64,000 nucleotides of DNA from Hypoxylon rubiginosum (taxonomy: Eukaryota > Ascomycota > Sordariomycetes > Xylariales > Hypoxylaceae). The stretch is taken from positions 1,054,001-1,118,000 of the forward strand of contig CADCXA010000066.1 of assembly GCA_902806565.1 (NCBI GenBank), given 5' to 3'. How positions within the stretch are numbered: position 1 is the first letter of the stretch; each line of letters begins with the position of its first letter. Under the pieces are notes generated by a model. That model was not told the origin of the DNA. It saw only the letters and a program-made list of their open reading frames with translations, and searched no databases. The position numbers were made by a program, and so were the translations under genes. This document shows, piece after piece, positions 58,649 through 64,000 of the stretch.

Positions 58649-60223
58649 TTATCGAGCGACACCAACGATGCCTTCAACTAATACTCCTCCCGAAGGGTTG
58701 CTCTCCCGCTTGATCTCTGCCTCCTCTAGCGGAAGTAGGGGTCCGTTCTCGAGCACAAATCGACGATGCCATGCACCGACAAAGAGCCCGTCGGGATCGG
58801 CGCTCTCGCGGACCTTCCGCCACTGGCGCAGGTCGCCGTCGTACATGCGCTCGATATCGGCTCCTTCCGTCTCAAAATTCTTGGCCCAATGCGGACGGCC
58901 GCCGAGATCCCGCATCAGCCACTCAAACGCCTCGTAGTACCGGGCGTGACACGGCGGGTCGCTGTGGTAGGGTCTGTACAGTGTGGCGTTCAGGTACAGT
59001 GTCGGGCCGTCTTCGACGGTGGGGTCGAGGTACGCCCTGCTATTCGGCACCAGAGACTTCGGGTTGGAAGGGGACGTGTTGGACACTCGCACCTCGACGG
59101 GCGCGTGCACGTAGAGTCCCTCGGCCGAAAAGGGGATGTTGTGTGGCACGTAGTCCGGGTCCGAAGGCGGGAGCTGGTTGAGCCAGCTGCTCAACCGTCG
59201 GAGAGCCTCGGGCCCCTTGTGCAAGGGGATAGCCCACTCGTTCACGAACTGCGAGTACAGGCAGTTCATCAGCAGCGCCTTACGGCTGGGCTGGATGGCG
59301 CTGCTGGCGGTGCCGTTCCGAAAGCCGTATTGCATGCCGAAAACAAACCATTCCACCCAGGGGAGGATCCGCGGGCAGAACTGCGAAACGTACAGCAAGT
59401 TGTGGTAAACGTAATAGCCGAGGGTGCTGTCGTAGTACGACGTTTTCGGATCTACCAGTGGCTCGTCCGTCTTTTCTGCGGACCAGATCACTGCGCGTCG
59501 CGTGTAGGGATACCACCAAACCCTGACAAACTCGGTCTTCGTCCAGAGACCTCTGTCCCACGCATTGAGCATCTTCACGTCAGTATCGATAACCTGTTTC
59601 CACCGCAGCGTGAATTCGGGGACGGCTCGGAAGGTGACTTCAGTTATGATACCGAGCGCACCCAGGGAGAGAAGCGAGGCGCGGAACAATTCGGAGTTCA
59701 CTCCGGGAGAGCAGAACTTGGTGGTGCCGTCTGCGATGGTTATTCGCAGGGAGAGGATATCTTCCGACATCAGACCATGCCTGAGACTGGATCCATGCGT
59801 GCCGGTGGAGATAGCTCCGGCGATAGACTGCTGGTTGATGCTACCCAGGTTTGGCATGGCGAGACCATACTTCTCAAGTTCTTCGCAGAGCGCATACAAT
59901 CTTATACCGGATTGCATGATAACGACTCCGCTGGAGGCGTCCACAGATAGGATGCGATTATACTTATCGAGGTTGACCAGCCAAGACGAGGTGCAGGTCA
60001 GCGAGCTAGGCGAATGGCCGCAACCAGTTGTGGTGATGCGGCGATGGCATTTGTGCGCTAGCTTCACGATCTTTTCGACCTCGGGCAGCGTCTCGGGTTG
60101 AAGATAGAGCTCTGGCCGCGACAGGAATGTCTTGGCCCAGGTGCTGTGGACATGGTCGGCCTTCGCGCGGAAGGGGATGCCATCATCGCATTTTGCGACC
60201 TCAGAAGCAACTAGAGGATCCAT
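58649..60223 (-). CDS. ALO1: D-arabinono-1,4-lactone oxidase (mitochondrial, erythroascorbate synthesis)
   Basis: This FAD enzyme oxidises D-arabinono-1,4-lactone to D-erythroascorbate, a fungal antioxidant, at the mitochondrial outer membrane. A single exon encodes 524 residues, the normal size. The N-terminal FAD-binding (PCMH) domain starts near WAKTFLSRPELYLQPETLPE and includes the GCGHSPSS motif with the histidine that binds FAD covalently in this family. IAGAISTGTHGSS and LRITIADGTT follow. The C-terminal ALO domain ends with the diagnostic HWAK (GGRPHWAKNFE) and ADPDGLFVGAWHRRF. The start ATG at 60223 (MDPLVASEVAKC) matches the usual family opening; codons upstream offer only GTG. Hydrophobic stretches around 285-310 fit membrane association. 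Confidence 0.93.
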   Translation of the reverse strand: MDPLVASEVAKCDDGIPFRAKADHVHSTWAKTFLSRPELYLQPETLPEVEKIVKLAHKCHRRITTTGCGHSPSSLTCTSSWLVNLDKYNRILSVDASSGVVIMQSGIRLYALCEELEKYGLAMPNLGSINQQSIAGAISTGTHGSSLRHGLMSEDILSLRITIADGTTKFCSPGVNSELFRASLLSLGALGIITEVTFRAVPEFTLRWKQVIDTDVKMLNAWDRGLWTKTEFVRVWWYPYTRRAVIWSAEKTDEPLVDPKTSYYDSTLGYYVYHNLLYVSQFCPRILPWVEWFVFGMQYGFRNGTASSAIQPSRKALLMNCLYSQFVNEWAIPLHKGPEALRRLSSWLNQLPPSDPDYVPHNIPFSAEGLYVHAPVEVRVSNTSPSNPKSLVPNSRAYLDPTVEDGPTLYLNATLYRPYHSDPPCHARYYEAFEWLMRDLGGRPHWAKNFETEGADIERMYDGDLRQWRKVRESADPDGLFVGAWHRRFVLENGPLLPLEEAEIKRESNPSGGVLVEGIVGVAR

Positions 60224-61954
60224 ATCGTGCACAAAATTTGATGCCAGTATCGAATGTGAGAAATAATTTGCGATGTGATTTCCTCCGGGATAATGACCGT
60301 ACGATGTGATTTTCAGGGTCCTCCCTCCTAAGCTGCAGTGCTAGCGGTTTGGTGGTGGAGCCGGCACGAGCCGAGACCAGATCTACACGAGGTTGGCGTC
60401 AACTAAGTATTCTTCGATGATCACCTCGACTGGATACAAGAGGTGTAGAGATGGTCAAGGCAAGTCGACATGACAGATATGTTAGATCTGAATTTCCTAG
60501 ATAGAATTAAGTGCGCAAATAATAATTCGTAGGGGAAAACGCTCATGATTTTTATAGAAAGATTCTAAAGAAACTAATTCTAGAACGTTTCTGTGTGTTA
60601 AACGTTACTCGAAGTAAAGTTGCATTCGCAGATTTTCGTCATCAGGAAGGCTTGTGATTGGCTTATCTAAGTGCCACCGTGCCATTGAAAAGCCACTTGC
60701 ATGCCCTGCATGGACAATGCCGCTGTTTTACAACATGGAAATACCTCATCGCACGGCCCCGGGAAGAACCTTAATACTTGTTAGTCGCATCAAGATTCCA
60801 TAGTTAGTAGCATGTTCACTCTAAAATATGCACTAATTAAGAGAATTGACCTTATCGAGTCCCAACACAATCTTAACCAGATCTTCGGGACAGCTATTGG
60901 GCAAGATCCCAACGAAGCTTTTCACTACGTTCTGTAATACACGTTTATAAGTCCAGTGCCAGCCTCATCAGTAAATTCTACTACGATGGACTCAAACACT
61001 ATATCAGCTACACTCTCTAGAAAGTCTTAGCCAAGGAAAGGCATTGTGCACACAGTGGACCAGGACTTAGTTGTCTTCAGGGGCTTAGTATATCGTAACT
61101 CTTTCATCTTTGATTACTCTCAGAAACATCAGGTCGTGCAATTCATATAACTGTTGCGGAATTAAAGCACTACATATGTCGTTGGGGGGTGAGAGGAGAA
61201 AAAGAAGCACGAACTTGTATGTGAAGTGACCGTTAATTTTGTTAACATGAAAACACTTAACCTATCTACCTAATGCATTCACTGCACATGCTACGGGTTA
61301 TAATAGCTATACCTGCTACCCAAAGGACAATAAATCAGGCTGGGTTGAAGAGTATCCCTAAATTTGCCAATATTGATATCTTGAATGCGTACCTGCCTAG
61401 TACTGTAGGAGTATATGGGAATAGGGGGTACCATGCGAAGAAGTCAAGGAGTGAAGACGCGTGAATATAGGTAGGTATGTATGTAACTAAGGTAAACTGC
61501 CAGAATTGATCAGCAGGTGTAGTGTGAATGAAGCCTTAATGGATGTTAATGTGCAATCACGGTGTACTACAGCATGCACCTTCCTAGGTGGCAGTTGCCC
61601 CGGGCAGCTACGTTCTCCTGTTGGACTGGACTTCGCTTTTACACGTCTAACGCGACTTCCTCAGCTCGCATCCTTTTTCATAATTTTACGCGCCGGTCTC
61701 GACATGATCTCAATCGTGTTTCGACAACTTTTACAATTCCAGCCTTCAACCTTCGTCCACCCTCACGTTCAACGCAACCTAAGCAGAGCATCATTACCAC
61801 AATAGTGGATACGTATCACAGAAGAATCAACAAGCCTGGAGCCTAGAGCATAGGTTTAAAGCATCGTTCTGGATTCCTATCTCTAGGCTATAAGTCCCCT
61901 TCTAGGTTCGTTGAATGCGACAGCGACGCGCGACGCGTTGCCCCCCCTTTTGCC
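60224..61954. other. Intergenic between divergent ALO1 and REC8
   Basis: No gene recognised in 1.7 kb. It is AT-rich at 60480-61260 and more balanced toward REC8. The two flanking genes diverge, so both promoters lie here. Candidate short frames at 61506-61846 overlap each other in different phases and have no recognisable content. Confidence 0.45.
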
Positions 61955-64000
61955 ATGTTCTACAGTCACGAAAGTAAGTTTTATGACCATTCATCACGCG
62001 GCTCTCACTGACACAACGCAATAGTTTTAACGAGCCGCCAATATGGCGTGGCAACTATTTGGTAAGCGAATTTTAATGCCTGGCCCCAATGACCTATCCT
62101 TATTTATTCGAAAAGGATGTGTATCATGACTCGATCTAACCTTCTATTAGGCTTGTCGCAACTGTCGGAAGAGGCACAAGCACCAGGAGAGTTACTCGAA
62201 AGGCCATACAAGAAGTCGACGTACAGAAGGCCTGCGGAAAGATCATCGAACCCGGCGCTCCAGTTGCCCTACGACTTCAGGGCCAGCTTCTCTATGGTGT
62301 GTCAAGAGTCTACAACCAGCAATGCTCCTATATGCTGGCCGACCTGCAAAAGATTCAGGCACACATGCACGTTTTCTTTACCAAATTTGGGCACAATCAA
62401 CTTGATCCAGAAGCAGGCCATACAAGGTAAGGACTCCTTAGAATGCTCTAGGCAGACAAGTGACATCTAGAAAGCGCTCGGTGGCAACTGACAGATTATT
62501 TATAGGCCCGAGAATCTTCTAATCATGAACGATCCCGATTTTGTTCCCGACATGCAAATGCCTCAGTTCGACCTCGACGCCTTGGTCGCAGCCACTAGTC
62601 AAGCAACTAATCGGACTTCCTCTCAGATGTCTCCTCTTCATAGCAGTAGCTCTGGACCAGGTTTTGACCTACGACTTGATCTTGACCATTCAGACTCCTC
62701 TGGTCCCCGAGGTTCCCAGTTCGGTATTCAAGGTCTTTCTTCTCCGCAGAAGCCGGAAGACGGGCGCATACACATCCACCAGGACGACGAGTTCGCCGGA
62801 GCGGGCAACTGGGGAATGGACATAGACGAGGATGGAAACATTATCGAGCTGGACGTGCCTGCCATCGCTCAAGACGAACTCGAGCTACCTCCTCTACCGA
62901 TGATGGAAGGCGAGAATCAGGAACATGCGAATGTAGAGCAGCATAATCAACTAAATATCGACGACCAGGGTGACTTCCTTATGATGGATGAGGAGCTACG
63001 ACCCGAAGCCGAGGCGTTGCCGGAACGTCAATTGCGAGACGAACACGATGCATTTGTGGATGACGTCCAGCAACAAGACCAGGCTCCCAGTCGAAGAAAG
63101 AGGAAAGCTCGTGTGTTGCATGCTGATCAAGAGACCCAAATCTCGAGAAACGTCATCAGAGAGTGGCAAGACAAGTACTTGGAGAACTGTGGTTCGAAGA
63201 AGGTGCGAGCTACCGGAGCCGCGCGAGCAAAGACAAATGCCATGCTCTTGACTTTTGGTCTGGGTTTAGGGAATATTGGCCAGAACCTCGGTGTTCCCGG
63301 AATGGTCCACCCTCTTGCCCTTGAATTCTCGGGCGATTCTCTATTCACAGCTATCACTGGGCTCGATGTACCCGAGCAATCTCGCGGCAAACGTCGAGCC
63401 GCATCCGAGTCTATCGAAGACGACGAGGAACAGGACGGGCGCCGAGTCAAACCGCGACTCGAAGACGATGCTGATCAGCAAGGTCGCGGCTTGCCGGACG
63501 ACGACATCGTCATGTTTGACGAGGAACAGCTCTTTCACGACTCTCCTGAAGTTGGCCGAGAGGGTCATGCGCCTATGTCCGACCACCTTTCTTCCGCTCT
63601 GCGCATGCCTTGGAACCAAGGTTCCTCCGCTTTACACGGCTCATCTATCCCTGGTTCTGCTCAAAAGGGCCGCATCCCATCTAGCCCTTTGGGAAACCGA
63701 GGTAGTATTCAAGATATCATGCGCTACAGCGATGACCAAACCATGGATTTCGGTTTTGGCATGGGCGGCATCCACTCGCAAGACGATGACTTTCAAATGC
63801 GAGCAGGAGCAGGACCCGAAGGCGACGCGCAGGCACAGGGCGAGTCGCAACAACCGGCTCTCGACCTCGAAGGACAGAAGTTCTTCTCCTTCATGGAGAC
63901 GGCGGTCCGCGACAACGGCGAGCGTCGCGAGGACGAGGATTACGACGTGAACCGCCGCTGGGTCGCGTTCGACGACTTGTTCGTGCCCCGCAAGACGCCG
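61955..64000 (+). CDS. REC8: REC8-type meiotic cohesin kleisin (5' part, runs off window)
   Basis: Rec8 is the meiosis-specific kleisin that closes the cohesin ring. Exons 61955-61973 (19 nt), 62025-62061 (37 nt), 62151-62426 and 62506 onward join in phase. The last is still open at the window edge, so the C-terminal winged-helix domain is missing here. The Rad21/Rec8 N-terminal domain reads MFYSHEILTSRQYGVATIW, then VTRKAIQEVDVQKAC and LRLQGQLLYGVSRVYNQQC. The MFYSHEILT opening and VATIWLVATVG point to Rec8 rather than mitotic Rad21 (usually MFYSE-LL). The central part is acidic and disordered, with a basic SRRKRKARVLHAD segment. A meiotic gene fits a sexual fungus, although the MAT-like genes at the other end of the window are broken. 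Confidence 0.9.

Noticed and set aside
58766..59950. 394-codon plus-strand frame antisense to ALO1
   Set aside because: It is a shadow of the ALO1 gene: composition mirrors the ALO1 codons and no domain is visible.

Overview
The window comes from a filamentous ascomycete (Pezizomycotina, most likely Sordariomycetes). Genes carry short introns of about 50-75 bp with GTRAGT donors, CTAAC-type branch sites and YAG acceptors. Intergenic DNA is long, and the gene set is typically fungal: SLA2, CIA30, APC5, a ferric reductase, LeuA, KAP95, a Zn2Cys6 regulator, SEC2, ALO1 and REC8. Exon limits were derived by hand from splice signals and reading phase.

Left third (1-16 kb): this looks like the flank of a mating-type (MAT) locus. 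SLA2, the CIA30-family gene and APC5 lie together, as they commonly do beside MAT in Pezizomycotina. On the outer side of SLA2 sit two diverged, same-strand copies of one HMG-box gene (about 0.87-2.79 kb and 3.49-4.91 kb). Both are broken by stops and frameshifts, and many of the stops are of the CAA/CAG/CGA to TAA/TAG/TGA kind expected from repeat-induced point mutation (RIP).

Middle (18.9-24.3 kb): an intact ferric-chelate reductase-like gene and a four-exon 2-isopropylmalate synthase gene, with gene-poor DNA between and around them.

Mobile unit (25.36-37.43 kb): a perfect 16-bp inverted repeat brackets about 12 kb holding three apparently intact genes. They are an HNH-nuclease gene (+), a 2017-residue Helitron Rep-helicase (-), and a 445-residue three-exon gene of unknown family (+). 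A ~150-bp tandem repeat lies where the HNH and helicase genes converge. This is the best candidate for an undescribed system: a Helitron-like element with terminal inverted repeats, its own nuclease, and possibly its own nucleic-acid-binding protein.

Right third (38.6-64 kb): KAP95 (importin beta), a many-exon Zn2Cys6 transcription factor with a 13-nt microexon, SEC2, a two-exon gene of unknown function, ALO1 (D-arabinono-1,4-lactone oxidase), and the first four exons of the meiotic cohesin gene REC8, which runs off the right edge. Intergenic stretches here carry microsatellites and a recurring TACCTAGGTA-type palindrome, but no gene or tRNA that I could recognise.
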